Assembly (NCBI GenBank): GCA_014904985.1
Contig: MU128920.1
Coordinates: forward strand, 383,751 to 447,750
DNA from: Hydnum rufescens UP504
Taxonomy: Eukaryota; Basidiomycota; Agaricomycetes; Cantharellales; Hydnaceae
DNA: 64,000 nucleotides
Direction: 5' to 3'
Shown here: positions 1-12,349 of the stretch, in pieces
How the letters are laid out: every line of letters starts with the position of its first letter
Numbering within the stretch: the first letter of the stretch is position 1
Program-made: the position numbers and the translations under genes
Notes under the pieces: model-generated
What the model was told of the DNA's origin: nothing
Databases searched by the model: none
Seen by the model: the letters and a program-made list of their open reading frames with translations, nothing else

Positions 1-790
1 TCCTCTCGTCTCTCCAAATACTTCACACTTCTCATCCCTGTGGGTGAAAGTCCAAGCCTTCCTTCCTCGCCGTCCCCGTTCTCCTCGGTCTTCCAGGCGC
101 ATCAGGAGGCCACGGGTCTCCGAACCGCCACTTCTGACCAAAAACCCTCCAGGATTCACACATTTCTCGACAGACCCTCCTCTCCATACGTCCACATTCT
201 TGCCTTCCTCCGAAGTATAACAGCGTCTGTGCGTCCGACTCTACCCGAAATCCACTTCAAATGCCAGCTTCGTCTGCCGCTCGCATGGAGGCGCTCTTTG
301 GACGACTCGGTGATGAAACCCGTTATCTGGGAATGACCGTACTCAGGAAATTATGCGAGGTGATTTCAAGGAGACTGGGAATGTTAGGGTACTGCCCACC
401 GAGCCGGATCACCCGTCTACTGGTCCTGCGATCATACCAAACGCTACGGAGTGTATTACATCCTCGCCTTCTAATACTTTGTCCGAGGCAGGAGCCGCTG
501 GGCGGCGCCGGGGCAGAGGAGGCTATATATACACGGGTCGAAGAGTGCCAAAGGTCTCTTGGTTCCCGCGGTGGCCTGGGCAGTCGCCCTGTCGAACGTA
601 CACCACAGAATGTCTTCAGCGCTATCAACACCCATGAGGGATGTGGATCCCGGTATCCCGATGAGTGATATCAATGCCGGCGTTGGCATCGGCAGGGCCC
701 TGCCAATACGACCATTGGGACTGGCATCTCATCAAAGGTCATCCAGCGTCACGCGGCCTCCCCCAAGTCCACCTGGACGAAGGACGTAGG
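1..790 (+). pseudogene. B block, copy 1 (unidentified ORF, broken)
   Basis: This block recurs in every unit of the left array and already runs at the window edge, so its 5' part is missing. One conserved frame (short words FLDRPSSPYVHILAFLRS, EALF, ISRRQ, VSVSSTEPDH, NATE) is shared with the copies near 5.4, 10.5 and 24.8 kb. Here that frame is broken near 240-260 and resumes in other frames. The sequence is Pro/Ser-rich and matches no family I recognise. Sharing of one frame across copies suggests an ancestral protein, but each copy has indels and no intact gene can be proposed. Confidence 0.45.
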
Positions 791-1790
791 GTATTCATGA
801 TCTCTTCTGTTTCTTTTTCTCATTGATGATAATTCATGATGACCCTCTTGGTATCTAATATCCTTTGTGCAGTCCTTGTCCTCTGAATCCCATTCGTCAT
901 TAATTCGTCCATCACCCTCCAACCCCACGGTCTGCTTTGCCCATTCCTACGTGGCCACTGCATCACTCACTCGCTCCATACCAGCGTCATACGACCACTA
1001 TTGACACAGTCTTGCTCGTCTTCACCTGGACGTCTTATGCCTGGCTCTCATCATCGGGCCCGCCTGTTGCTTTTCCCATTCCTGTATCCGTGCATACATC
1101 GTTACTGGACTCCTCGGTCAGGCTTTCCGGCCCGGTCGGATGTCAAACCGAAAATTCGCAATTCAATTTATCAGAGAGAGATATGCTATTCACATTAGAA
1201 ATGAGGGGGCCAATAATTTATGAATCCACGGTGATCTTCCGACTTCTTCATGTTCGGCATTCAGACTGACACCTGTATGAGGAGATTCGAGCGCGCGTAC
1301 GGATTGGGTTAGGAAGATACGGGTTGATAAGGAAGGTACCTGTTGGATCAGGACGATCCATGTCGATCAGACGATGCACAGAAATTCTCTTCACAAACCT
1401 AGTGCTGGCTTCATACGACAGGCACAAAAAATGTTAGCAGCACAGGCCCAAAAAAGCTGGTGCCGAACAAAAATAGAAACAATATGATACTGTACATTGC
1501 AAATAACAGACAAATAACCAAACTAGACACGGCCCCATTGATCAGGGAGTCTTTGCTGTGCAATTCACAATTCTGGGGATCCGAATGGGGGAAGTTAGAA
1601 AGGCGCCCATCTGGAATTGAGTTGCGGGAAATAAGATGGAATTGAGTAGCGTCCCCAATCGGCCGCCAAGATTGCGTGCTACCCATAGCACTACGTTAGC
1701 CTGGGTTAAATACAACTTGTGGCGAGATAACAGCCCTCGGATCGCGTCTCAAATGCAACCCTTTGCAAGACTCAAACCCCTCGCTTCATT
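791..1790. repeat. Unit spacer shared by array units
   Basis: This is non-coding. The 810-1,100 part (a CATTCGTCATT stretch, then ATGGCCACTGTATCACTCAC-like words) recurs near 6,280, 11,340, 16,190, 23,430 and 25,610. The 1,300-1,600 part (GGGTTGATAAGGAAGGTAC, then ATACTGTACATTGCAAATAAC) recurs near 6,790 and 11,920 but is replaced in units 4 and 5. I see no gene in it. Confidence 0.6.
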
Positions 1791-1796
1791 TTGACC

Positions 1797-2571
1797 ATGT
1801 CCGCCGCCACGAGAGTGACTCTGGCGACCGACTTGTTGGCCTCTGATCCTCACTTCACGTGCACGATCCCCATCAGACAACTCTGCACCTCTATCCAAAA
1901 CTCTCGATTCGAGCGATCCGGTCGGGTTACCTCACTGATCCGCTTTGAGCAACCGAGGGGCTGCCGACACCAGTTCCTCGTGTTGAAAATTGTTATGATC
2001 GCCAGACGAGGGGGAAGCTATATGGTTGCGCTTGGACCGAGGACCCAAACCGGAAAACTCAACGCCAAGGAGTTCAGTATCGCGATTCACACCTTGTGAT
2101 TCTGTAAGTGATGTTATCGTGCTTTTCCGGATGGCAGCATTTCTAAGAGGTGTACTGAACATTCCCGGGCTTATTTCAGGCGACGATCTCCTCAAGCGAA
2201 GAACAACTACTACGCGGACTTCGTTTGGAAATGAAAGCCGAGGTCGTCTTTCCTGTCGATGGGCCTACAGCAGGAGATCTCCGCAAACTCCTCACCATCT
2301 TATCCCAAGAATCCCCCGAATATCGCCTGTGGGGAGTGAGTAAACCCTATGCACTCTTCTCAGCATATTCTCAGAATTGTCTAACGAATACCTAATCCCT
2401 TTGCATCGCTAGGAGAATTGCAAGTGGTTCTGCTCGGTGGTGCAAGAAAACTTGACCCATTTCTACTCCGGAGAACTGAGGTCCGGAACGCTGTCACATA
2501 GGGATCTTGGGAAAAAGTCCCGCAGGCGTATTGCAGATCGTTTTTTGAATGTGGTAGCTCAGGGCCATTGA
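1797..2571 (+). pseudogene. NC-family gene copy 1, frameshifted
   Basis: Three exons can be placed by comparison with the intact copy at 12,697: 1797-2103, 2180-2335 and 2413-2571, with GTAAGT..CAG and GTGAGT..TAG introns, both phase 0. Exon 1 is 307 nt, one base too long: an extra base near 2000-2012 shifts the frame just after the HQFLVLKI motif, so the WLRLDRG segment is lost. Exons 2 and 3 stay open and keep ENCKWF. Its partner copy lies inverted at 3,276-4,010. It is probably a recent pseudogene; a consensus error is the alternative. Confidence 0.75.
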
Positions 2572-2877
2572 CTGCGCATTTCTGCCCCTCGCTCGATATT
2601 CCGCATAATTCCCTTTGCACAACGTATAACACCGTATTTGTCAATTCTGAACCGACAGCCATTCTAAATACTCAAGTAGTGATTTGTCTAAGTTAGCTAA
2701 AGCCCCTGCGCTTCTCGTTATCGGCTTTTCTCCTGTTCGCTCCCCCTCGCCTAGAATTTGGTTGTGCTTGGTGCTTATGTTGTCCTAAGCCTCTCTGTAC
2801 TGATCTGTTGGTTTCGTGAGATATTATATTCCATTTAAGTATTAATGGTGGGGTCCGAGGATTGAATGGTGATTATG

Positions 2878-2983
2878 AATAGCCCCTGTTTGGCCGGCAT
2901 CTACCGGTGTTAAATGCTCAGCACAGGCCCGTGTGTGGCCAGAAGCGCTGCAGACTCAATATGCTGCTAAACAGGGGCTATTC
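2878..2983. mobile_element. TIR element in the centre of unit 1 (internally deleted)
   Basis: Its ends are AATAGCCCCTGTTTGGCCGGCA and the inverted TGCTAAACAGGGGCTATT. The same ends bracket about 300 bp in units 2 and 3, so this copy has lost about 190 bp. It sits at the symmetry point between the two opposed NC genes. It has no ORF and is MITE-like. Confidence 0.6.
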
Positions 2984-3275
2984 AAAACCGGTAATGCTCT
3001 TTTCTAACCCTCAGACTCCACCCACTTAAGGAGGGAAGCGGGATGTATTCCTCGAAAACAACAGATCACAGTACAGAAAGAAGCGGGACTAGAAAACATA
3101 AGCCCCAAGGACAGCTAAATTCTAGGTCAGGAGGAGTGAGCAGGAGAAAAGCGGATAACGAGAAACGTAGGGGCCTCAGCTAATTTAAAGAAGACAACAT
3201 TACGATGGTTGTCGGTGTTATCCGTTGCGCGAAGGGAATTATCTTGCATATTGAACCTTGAGAAGAAACACGCTG

Positions 3276-4010
3276 TCAATGGCCCTGAGCTATCATGCTC
3301 AACAAACGATCCGCAATACGTCGGCGGAACTTCTTCCCTGGATCTCTCATCCAGACCTCGGCTCTCTAGAGCAGAAATGGTCAAGGATTCTTGACAACGA
3401 GGTATTCGTTGGAAAATTACGCTTAGAAGAATGTTTAGAATCACTCACGCCCCATAAGCGATATTGGGGGGATTCTCGGGATAAGATGTTGAGAAGGTTG
3501 CGGAGATATCCTGCTGCAGGTCTATCATTTCTAAACGAGGTCCCCGCAATAGTTGCAACTCGCTTGACGAGATCGTCACGTAAAATAAACCCGGGCTTGT
3601 TCAGTCGAGCCTAGAAGGGCACCACTGGCATCCGAGCATTCAGGAAAACATTGCTTACAGAGTCACAAGCAGTGGGAAGTGATGTAGAACCAATTGGCAT
3701 TGGGCTTTCCAGCTTAGGCCCTCCGTCTAATCGCAGCCACACACACCCGGCCATCGTGCGGCATCATACCACAATTCGGCACCAGGAGTCAGTGTCGGAA
3801 TCCCCTCAGTGGCTCGAACCGGATCAATGAGATAACGCCACCGGATTGTTCGAGGCAAGAATTTCGATGGACAAACAGAGTTGTCTCACTGACTTGTCGG
3901 TCTCCGATCCTCACTTCATTTGCACAGTCTCCATGGCATGGAGACCGTGCACATGAAGTGAGGATCAGAGACCAACAAGTCAGTCTCAGACTCACTCCCG
4001 TGGTGGGCAT
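3276..4010 (-). pseudogene. NC-family gene copy 2, degraded
   Basis: All three exons are recognisable on the - strand, but each has lost sequence. Exon 3 lacks the stretch coding ENCKWF (the segment next to 3,400 is deleted). Exon 2 has lost about 25 bp around 3,520. The 5' part of exon 1 is interrupted by a head-to-head duplication of its own start region (palindrome 3,891-3,981). No reading frame survives, so this is the most decayed full-length copy. Confidence 0.75.
3891..3981. repeat. 91-bp near-perfect palindrome
   Basis: The left half starts GACTTGTCGGTCTCCGATCC and the right half ends GGATCAGAGACCAACAAGTC, meeting at CCATGGCATGG. Both halves are NC exon-1 codons 10-25, so the 5' ends of two NC genes have been fused head to head. 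The arms are about 45 bp with few mismatches. Confidence 0.8.
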
Positions 4011-4066
4011 GGCAAAAATGAGACGGGGGGTTGAGTCTCACAGTGGGTGACCTTTCACTGTAAGTG

Positions 4067-4762
4067 CGACGTTGAGGTGGCCGCTAGTGTTGCCGCAACT
4101 CCACTTGGTTCGACTTCAGCTCGACTTCGGGCGACTCCGCATGATTTCCGTTGACTTTGGCTTATCTCCGAAGTCAAGCCAAATTTACTGACTCGACTTG
4201 ACTCGAAGTCGACTCAAGTGTATGTAACAATAATACATATATGCATTGCCGGAAAATCACTCTGTGCCTGGGTCGGCTGTCAACTGTTTGCCAAGAGATT
4301 CAGGCAACAACAGCAGATCAGGGTTTGGGCACAGTAGGGTCGGTACACAAGTGCTGACTAAGCTAAGCATTAAGCTCACGCATGGAGGTGGGAGAAATTT
4401 GCCTTGGGGGCTTGATGTAAATGGCAAGCTTGTTTCTACTCATTCTGTCATTGTCGTTTGCAAGATTAAGCTTCATGTGCATGATTCCTATTTGATGAAG
4501 GTATGGAAGTTGGGCATAGCATCCCGCTGCCGACTCGGCTTGCAATTTGACAGGCATCATAGCACTCGCAAGGCAGCGCTGCATTAAAATTTTCCACAGA
4601 GTACTGATGTGAACAAGTACCTACACTTTGCTCTTATTTTCCCCTGAATTTGAATTTGACTTGAGCTGGCTGTTGACTTGGCTTGAAATGGCTTGACTCG
4701 TGACTCAAGTCGACTCGAAGCCCGAGTCGCGGCAACACTATCCGGCCGCCTCAACGTTGCCG
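4067..4762. mobile_element. MITE-like insert in the 5' flank of NC copy 2
   Basis: The ends are inverted repeats (GCGACGTTGAGGTGGCCG..TAGTGTTGCCGC on the left, mirrored by GCGGCAACACTA..CGGCCGCCTCAACGTTGC on the right). The inside is rich in degenerate GACTCGAGTCA/GACTTGACTC words. Units 2-5 have no such insert at this place, so it arrived after the array formed. No convincing ORF is present (the 113-codon frame at 4,246 has no family signature). Confidence 0.6.
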
Positions 4763-4929
4763 AATCTATGAATGCATCGACGTCAATCAGCGGTGGCGCC
4801 CCAGCCCGATTTTCTCTGTGCAGAGCAGTCAGGTCCGCATGATGGGTCAATCTCTAATCGACGCTTCAAAAGTGTTGTCACTCGCACTCTTGGAGTGGGA
4901 GTTCAGATTGTGCGTACTCGCACAGATGC

Positions 4930-6090
4930 ATTAGTACACGGCAACCACTAGCAAGAGGAAGTCTTTGACCTTACTCCGCATTTTTCTGGCGAGGCGGGGC
5001 ATACGGAGCACAGCCCTCCTAGCCTCCCTCCTCCCCTTCCGCCAGTCACAACTCACAACCTCTTCTCCGGCACAACACGCCACCAAAACCCAAACGTGAG
5101 CCTCCGCTTCCACCCACTCCAGAAACATCGCCGTTGCGGCCTGCGTTGAAAGTGCCGTCGTCTACAGCTCTAAGCCCCTGGAGCTTCCGCCCCTGCCTAA
5201 ACTTCAGACCTATTTCTGGCTCGCAGTCGACTCTTCGCCATCAGCCTCGCGACCGCGATCCTGCACCGCCGCCGCCGCCTTTCTCGCCAGTTCGCAACCC
5301 CCACTGCGCACTCCCGACCTACCCCCCACTCAAATCCTCGTACAACCCGAGATTGCCTCTTCGTCTCTTTGTACAACAGTGCATACTCTCACTACGACGC
5401 CCTCTCGTCTTTCCGAATACCTCTCAGCCCTCATCCCTGCGGGTGCAAGTGCAAATCCCCCTCCTTCCCCGACGTCCCTGTTCTCCTCCGACTTGCAGGC
5501 ACACCAAGCGGCCTGGGTCTCCGAACCACCACCTTTGACCAACTTGAAAAACCCTCCAGAATGCACATATTTCTCGACAGACCCACCTCCCCCCACATCC
5601 ACATTCTCGCCTTCCTCCGAAGTATAACAGCATCGTCACGTCCAACCTTCCCCTGCGGTCTGCTTCAAACGCCAGCTTCCTCCGCCGCCCACATGGAGGC
5701 GCTCTTTGAAGGCCCGCTGTCTGGGAGTGACCGTGCTCGACAAATTGTGCAAAGAGAGATTTCAAGGAGACAGGCTGAGCGTAGTGCTCGTCACGGGCAT
5801 GGCAGCACCATCGGTGAGAATATCAGCGTATCGTCCACCGAGCCGGATCACATGTCTACCGGTCCCGTCACCGTGCCAAACGCTACGGAGCGTATTACTT
5901 CCTCCTTTCCTAATGCTTCGTCCGAGGTGGGAGCGGGGCAGCGACGAAGCAGAAGAGGCTGTATATACATGGATCGAAGAGTGCGGAAGGTGTCTATGCA
6001 AGTTCTCTTGGTTTCCGTGGCTGCCTCGGCAGTCGCTCTGTCAAACGTATTCCACGAAATGTCAGTTCTGAACCAACAGCACCTATGAGG
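4930..6090 (+). pseudogene. B block, copy 2
   Basis: The longest B frame of this copy runs 5,369-6,088 (239 codons) and contains the shared words FLDRP, HILAFLRSIT, MEALFE, ISRRQAERSARHGHGS, VSSTEPDH and NATERITSS. The upstream part (5,134-5,340) is a Pro-rich frame that changes phase relative to other copies. It lies divergently from the - strand NC gene of the preceding unit, so the two could share a promoter region. The family is unknown. Confidence 0.45.
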
Positions 6091-7205
6091 GATGTGGATC
6101 CCACTACTGCGACGAGTAATATCAATGCTGGCGTTGGCATCGGCGGGGCCCTGCCAATATGACCATTGGGATTAGCATCTCGTCAAAGGTCGTTTAGCAT
6201 TACGTGGCCTCTTCCCCTCACTTTCGCCTGGAGCGTGGGTATAGGTAGCACTCATGAACTCTTCTTCTATTTCTTTTTCGCCTTGGTGCCGATTTATGAT
6301 GACCCTCTTCATGTCTAATATCGTGCATTCCTCTGAATCCCATTCGTCATTCATTCGTCGCATCTCTCTCCAACTCCATGATCTGTTTTTCGCGTTCTTA
6401 CATGGCCACTGTATCACTCACCCCCTTACTCCATACCATCGCGTCATACGACCACTCATTGACTCAGTTTTTCTCGTCTTCACTCGGAGATGTTGTTGTA
6501 ATAGCTTTTTCCCAGCTACCATCAGGCCTGTCTGTTGCTTGTCCCATTCCTGTATCCATACCGAAATTTCGATACATCCCTCACTCTGACACTTCGGGTT
6601 TAACGGCGTTTAACGGGCGTCATTCCAGCCCGGTCGGAGGTCAAAGCGCAACTCAATGGATACCAAATATCTAATATGCTATTTCATAGTCATTCAGGGG
6701 TAATTACACCGATACGGAAATAAATGCCGTCCCCTCGCACTCAAACTTGGATGAGAATCAACGAAGACGCGCGTACGGGTTGGATTATATAAATTGGATT
6801 GGGAAGATACGGGTTGATAAGGAAGGTACGTGTTGGATCAGGACGAAACATGTTGGATGAGGAAGATACACCAGAAAATTTTCTTAGTGTTGGTTTCAGA
6901 AGCACGGACAGGACAAAAGGGAAAAAAAACAATATGATACATTGCAAATACCCAACAAATAACATACAACCACGAGGCCTCCATCGATTAGATTAGGGAT
7001 TATTTGCTGTGAATTCACAATCTAGGGACCCAAATGTGGAGAGTTGGACACGCGCCTATCTGTAATTTACCAGCAATGGCAATGGCGTGGTCTCCCGGAA
7101 ATCGGCTCTGTACTTTAGCATTGCCGCTTGTAGCGAGATGATACCCCTCAGGTCGCGTCGAAAATGCAACCCTGAGAAACTTAAACTCCCCGCTTCATTT
7201 TCACC
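6091..7205. repeat. Unit 2 spacer
   Basis: It has the same two spacer blocks as 791-1,790, in the same order, ending in the 5' flank of NC copy 3 (the ACTCCCCGCTTCATTTTCACC leader). No gene is visible. Confidence 0.6.
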
Positions 7206-7976
7206 ATGTCCACCACGAGATCTAGCGTGACTCTGGCGACCGAATTGTTGGCCTCCGATCCTCACTCCACGTGCACGATCTCCACCAGACAACTCTGTAC
7301 CTCCATCCAAAACTCCCGCTTCGAGCGATCAGGTCGCGTTACCACCCTGATCCGCTTCCAGCAACAGAGGGGATTCCGACACCAGTTCCTCGTGCTGAAA
7401 ATTGCTATGACGTCGGACGATGGGGAGGCTATATGGTTGCGCTTGGACCGAGGACCCAAACCAGAAACCTCAACGCCAAGGAGCTCAGTATCGCGATTCA
7501 CTCCATGTGATTCTGTAAGTGATGTTGTCATACCAATGGCAGCATCTCCAAGAGCTCGACTGAACATGCCGTGTTTATCTCAGGCGACGATCTCCTCGAT
7601 CTGAAGCACAACTACTACGCGGACTTCGTTTGGAAATGAAAGCCGAGGTCGTCTTTCCCGTCGATGGGCCTACAGCAGGGGATCTCCGCAAACTCCTCAT
7701 CATCTTATCTGAAGAATCGCCGGAATATCACTTGTGGGGAGTGAGTGATTCCTACGCACTCTTCTCAGCATATTCTCATAATTTCCTAATGAATACCTGA
7801 ACACTTTGCCTCGCTAGGAGAATTGCAAGTGGTTCTGCTCGGTGGTGCAAGAAAACTTGACCCATTTCTACTCCGGAGAGCTGAGGTCTGGAATGCTGTC
7901 ACATAGGGATCTTGGAAAAAAGTGTCGCAGACGTATTGCAGATCGTTTTCTGAGCATAATAGCTCGAGGCCATTGA
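7206..7976 (+). pseudogene. NC-family gene copy 3, frameshift in exon 2
   Basis: Exon 1 (7206-7514, 103 codons) is intact and keeps FRHQF and WLRLDRG. Exon 2 (7584-7740) has one extra base near 7,600 (GATCTGAAGC where other copies have GAGCGAAGC), giving an immediate TGA. Exon 3 (7818-7976) is open with ENCKWF. The splice sites are normal. The single lesion suggests recent inactivation or a consensus error. Confidence 0.75.
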
Positions 7977-8278
7977 TCGCGCATGTCTGCCCCTTTTTCG
8001 ATATGACACATAATTCCCTTCGCACAACGTATAACACCATATTTTTCGATTTTAAACATGACGACAATCGCAATGTTATCTTTTAAACTAGCTAGTTCGT
8101 ATCGGCTTTTCTCTTGTTCGCTCCCCTGACTCTCATTTAGAATATCGTTGTGCTTGGTGTTTATGTTTTTCTAGCAGGATTCTTCCGCACTCTGATCTTC
8201 CGGTTTCGTGATATATTGGATTTCCGTTTCCCTCTTTATGTATTGTGGATACACAAGAACATTGACTTCGCGATTTTG

Positions 8279-8578
8279 AATAGCCCCTGTTTGGCCGGCA
8301 TTTGCCGGTATTCATTGCGACACGTGTGCTGAACATTTACAATGCATGCTGAATTCCGAATCTTGTCAGGTATCTTTAGACACTCGATTGCCTTATAACA
8401 TAAATGATCGTAGAACGGTCTTCCGAGGGGAGAACCAGAATTTGATCACGTACACCATCCCCAGAAAAGGTCAAACTACATAGCTTTGTCTGGCATTCAC
8501 GTAAATGCTCAGTACCGGGCCCCAGTGTGTGGCCAGAAGGGGTGCACTGTCAAAATATGTTGGCTAAACAAGGGCTAT
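8279..8578. mobile_element. TIR element, unit 2
   Basis: It is about 300 bp bounded by AATAGCCCCTGTTTGGCCGGCA and inverted GGCTAAACAAGGGCTAT. The inside matches 13,795-14,092 and 28,472-28,832 (shared TTTGATCACGTA and GGCATTCACG words). It lies at the centre of the convergent NC pair. It has no ORF. Confidence 0.65.
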
Positions 8579-8870
8579 ATTGGCGGAATCAGTCCGTAGC
8601 CGAGTCTGATCGGCCTCCAGCTTCGGAAGCACCGAACGAGTGTCGGAACATCGGATGCGACGATCGGAGCGCTCGGAGGTAGCGGCTGACTCGGACGCCA
8701 ACCGACAATGCGGTGCCTTATCGGTGCCTGTACTTAGGCCTGCATATCCTCCTCGGCGATCTATCACCCACAAACTCCTATATTTACGGTACATACACTC
8801 TGTAAATACCTCGCTGATTTGTAGCTGCCGATCATACCTTCCCACAGGGTATTCGAAACCACGGATGCTC
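8579..8870. other. Unit-2-specific insertion, no gene seen
   Basis: Between the TIR element and the 3' flank of NC copy 4 lies about 290 bp absent from the other units (rich in CGGA/TCGG words such as TCGGAACATCGGATGCGACG). It carries a degenerate TCGG repeat and no convincing ORF. Confidence 0.4.
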
Positions 8871-9163
8871 TTTTTCTAACCCTCGGACCCACCCTTCTTC
8901 CAAAGGGGAACGCATGTAATATGCACAAAAACAACAGATCAAAGCACAGAGAGAAAGGGGACTAGAAGAACATAACCACCAAGGACAGCAAAATCCTAGG
9001 TCAGGAGGTGCGAACTGGAGAAAAGCCGATAACGAGACACAGGGGCTTTAGCTAATTTAAAGACATTACTATGGTCGTCGAGTTCAAAATCGAAAAATAC
9101 GGAGTTACACGTTGTGCGAAGGGGACTATGTTGCATATTGAACAAGGGGCATAAGTTCACTGG

Positions 9164-9890
9164 TCAATGACCCTAAGCTATCACACTCGGCAAACGATCC
9201 AAAATACGTTCACGGGACTTCTTCCCAAGAGTCTCCATGTGATGGCGTTCCAGACCCCAGCTCTCCAGAGCAGAAGTGGGTCAAGGATTCTTGCACGACT
9301 GAGCAAGTCTAGTTGCAATTCTCCTACCAATACGAACGGGGTATCCGTTAGAAGATTATGCGAATGTGCTTATAAGAGCGCATCAGAATCACTCACTCCC
9401 AACAAGTGATATTTGGGGGATTCTTGGGATAAGATGTTGAGGATTTGGCGGAGATCTCCTGCCGTAGGTCCATCGACAGGAAAGAGGACCCCGGCTTTCA
9501 TTTCCAAACAAAGTCCGCGTAGTAGTTGTGCTTCGCTCGAGGAGATTGTTGCCTGAAATAAATCAGGGCATGTTGCAGTCGACCTTGGAAGTGTTGCCAT
9601 TGGTATCCTGGATAAGCACAATAACATCACTTACAGAATCACAAGGTGTGAATCGCGATACTGAACTCCAGGGCGTGGTTCAGGCGAAACCATATCGCTT
9701 GCCCATCGTCCAGAATCATAGCAATCTTCAGTGCGAGGAACTGGTGTCAGAATCCCCTCAGTTGCGAAGTGGATCGAGGAGATAGCACGACCTGATCGCT
9801 CGAAGCGAGGGTGTTGGATGGAGGAGAAGAGTTGTCTGATGGAGATCATGCACATGAAGTGATCACCAGAGCCACTCCCGTGGTGGGAAT
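9164..9890 (-). pseudogene. NC-family gene copy 4, multiple lesions
   Basis: Exon 2 (about 9,400-9,555 on the - strand) is open. Exon 3 has Trp of ENCKWF changed to TAG and a later frameshift. Exon 1 has small deletions, and its ATG has become ATT (GGGAAT on the + strand where other copies read GGGCAT). It is clearly dead. It is the inverted partner of copy 3. Confidence 0.75.
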
Positions 9891-10089
9891 GGTAAAAATG
9901 AGACGGGAAGTTGAGCCTCGCAATGGACGACGAAAATTTGCATCCGACCGTCAATTCAGCAATCGCGGCGGCAAGTGATTTTCTGTGATGTCTTCGCAAA
10001 GCAGTCAGGTCCACATGATGAGCTAATCTCTAATAGGCGCTTCAAAGTGCTGTCACTCGCACTCTTGAAATGGGTGCTCAGATTGCGTA

Positions 10090-11155
10090 CCCCCACTAGA
10101 TGCTGGCAACTATGAGCATCGTCGAGCAAGAGGAAGTTGAGGATGTCCTTGACCTTGCTCCGCGTTGTTCCGCCCAAACGGGAACCTCCCCTTCCACCCA
10201 CCCCAGAAACATCACCGTTGCGACTTGCGTTGAAAGGGGCGTCGCCTATGGCTCCTAGCTCCATGGAGCTTCCACCGCTGCCTAACTACAGACCTATCTC
10301 TGGCTTTACAGTCGACTCTTCGTCATCGGGTGTCGCGACCGCGATCGCCCTTCTCCCGGGTGCTAATGGCCCCGTGTTGCACCCCCGACTTACCTCTCAC
10401 GTCAAATCCTCGTACAAAGACTGCTCTTGGTCCCTTTGCACAACCATGCATACTCTCACAGCAATTTCCTTTCGTCTCTCCGAATACCTCATAGCCTTCG
10501 TCCCAGTGGGTGGAAGTCCAAGTTCACGTCCTTCCTCGATGTCTCCGTTCTCCTCCGCCTTCCACATACACCAGGAGGCCATGGATCTCCGGACCACCAC
10601 TTCGGACCAAACACCCTCCAGAATACACTTCTCAGCAGAACCTCCTCTCCATACATCCACATTCTGCTTTCCTCCGAAGTATAACAAGCGTCCGCACGTC
10701 CGACCCTCTCCCGCGGTCTGCCTCAAATGCCAGCTTCCTCCCCCGCTCGCATGGAGCGGTCTTTGAACCCCGTGACGAAGCCCGCTATCTGGGAATGACC
10801 GTGGTCGAGATATTATACGAAGAGGAGGTTTCAAGGAGACAGGCTGAGCGCAGTGCTCATCATGGACATGGCAGCGCTGCTGGTGAGGATGTCAGTGTAT
10901 CATCCACAGAGGCGGATCGCACATCTACCGGTCCCGTCGCCGTGCCAAACTGCTATGGTGCGTATTACTACTTCATCGCCTTCCAATACTTCGTCCGAAG
11001 TGGGAGCCGCTGGGGCGGTAGCGAAGCAGAGGAGCTATATACGTGGGTCGAAGAGTGCGGAAGGTGCCTACACCAGCTCGCTTGGTTCACATGCCGGCCT
11101 GGGCTGTCGCTCTATCGCACATATCCCACGGAATGTCGTCACTTCTGAGCCATAA
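10090..11155 (+). pseudogene. B block, copy 3
   Basis: This is the most complete B copy at its 5' end: a 209-codon frame from 10,137 (words PETSPLRLALKGASPM, SSMELPPLPNYRPISG, DSSSSGVATAIA) and, in another phase, the downstream shared part (10,510-11,148; EARYLGMTV, SRRQAERSAHHGHGS, VSSTEADR). A phase change between 10,690 and 10,760 separates them. The start is about 250 bp from the divergent NC copy 4. Function unknown. Confidence 0.45.
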
Positions 11156-12349
11156 CACCTGCGAAGGATATGGATCCCTTCGTTCCGACGAGTGATATCA
11201 ATACTGGCGTTGGCATTGGCGGGACCCTGCCAATACGACCATTGGGACTGGCATCTCGTTAAAGGTTGTCTAGCGTTGCACAGGCCTCTCCCCCCAATTT
11301 CACCTGGAGGAAGGATATAGGTAGCATTCGTGGCCTCTTCAGTTTCATTTTCTCCCCGGTGACGATCCATGATGATGTTCATGTCTAACATCCCCCTTGT
11401 CTTCTCAATCCCATTCGTCATTCATTCGTCTCATCACTCTCCAACCCCACGATCTGCTTTTCGTGTTCTTTCATGGCCACTGTATCACTCACTCACCCCA
11501 TACCATCACGTCATACGACTCACTCATTGACTCCGCTTTTCTCGTCTTCGTGTTTTTTAGTAGCTTTTACCCAGCTTGTAACAGGCCTGCCTGTTGCTTG
11601 TCCCATTCCTGTATTTGTACTGAGCACTGAAAACATTGATACATTCCCTCACCCTCATCGGAGTCTCACGAGAGTTGGCGGACTCCCGAAGGGTCAGAGT
11701 ACGGGTTTAACGGGGTTAAGCTACTATTTCCGGCCCGTCGGAAGCGCGCAATTCAATGGATCGGAGATAACCCATATGCTATTCATATTAGAAATAATGT
11801 TGGTAGATCCCACAGTGCCGCGGGCTGTGCAACTTCCAACTCCCTCAAACTCGGCATTCTAACTCAGATGTGATGAGGTCTGGAAGACCGCGCAGTGCGG
11901 GTTTTATTATATGAATTGGATTAGGAAGATATGGGTGATAAGGTACGTATTGGATCAGGACAATCCCCATGTCAGATGAGGAAGATACACTAGAAATTTT
12001 CTTCACAAACCCCACTGCTGGTTGCGTAGAAGTACGGACAGGACGGGAAAGGGTCGATGCAGAACAAATATGACACATTGCACATTGCAAATAACCACAA
12101 AAATCCTCACCGATCAGGGATCTTGCTGTGCAATCCACAATTCAGGGGGGGACAGGGCCCCTTCGGCAATGCGAGAAACGTTTCCAAAAAGTGTTTCCAG
12201 TCAAAACTTTCAACCTGCTTCTGCGCCACTCTGAAACGGTTCTGACTTTTTTATATTACACAAACACTTCGATTAGAAACGATTCTCACGTTGCCGAAGG
12301 GGCCCTTAGAGAGGCGGCTTTCGTAATTAGATGTACTGTACATGTCTGG
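11156..12349. repeat. Unit 3 spacer
   Basis: It has the same spacer blocks as units 1 and 2 up to about 12,150, then 200 bp unique to this unit (12,150-12,350) leading into the minisatellite. No gene is seen. Confidence 0.55.

Noticed and set aside
261..689. Overlapping ORFs on both strands in B block copy 1
   Set aside because: Only the frame shared with the other B copies was kept; the rest vary between copies as expected for shadows.
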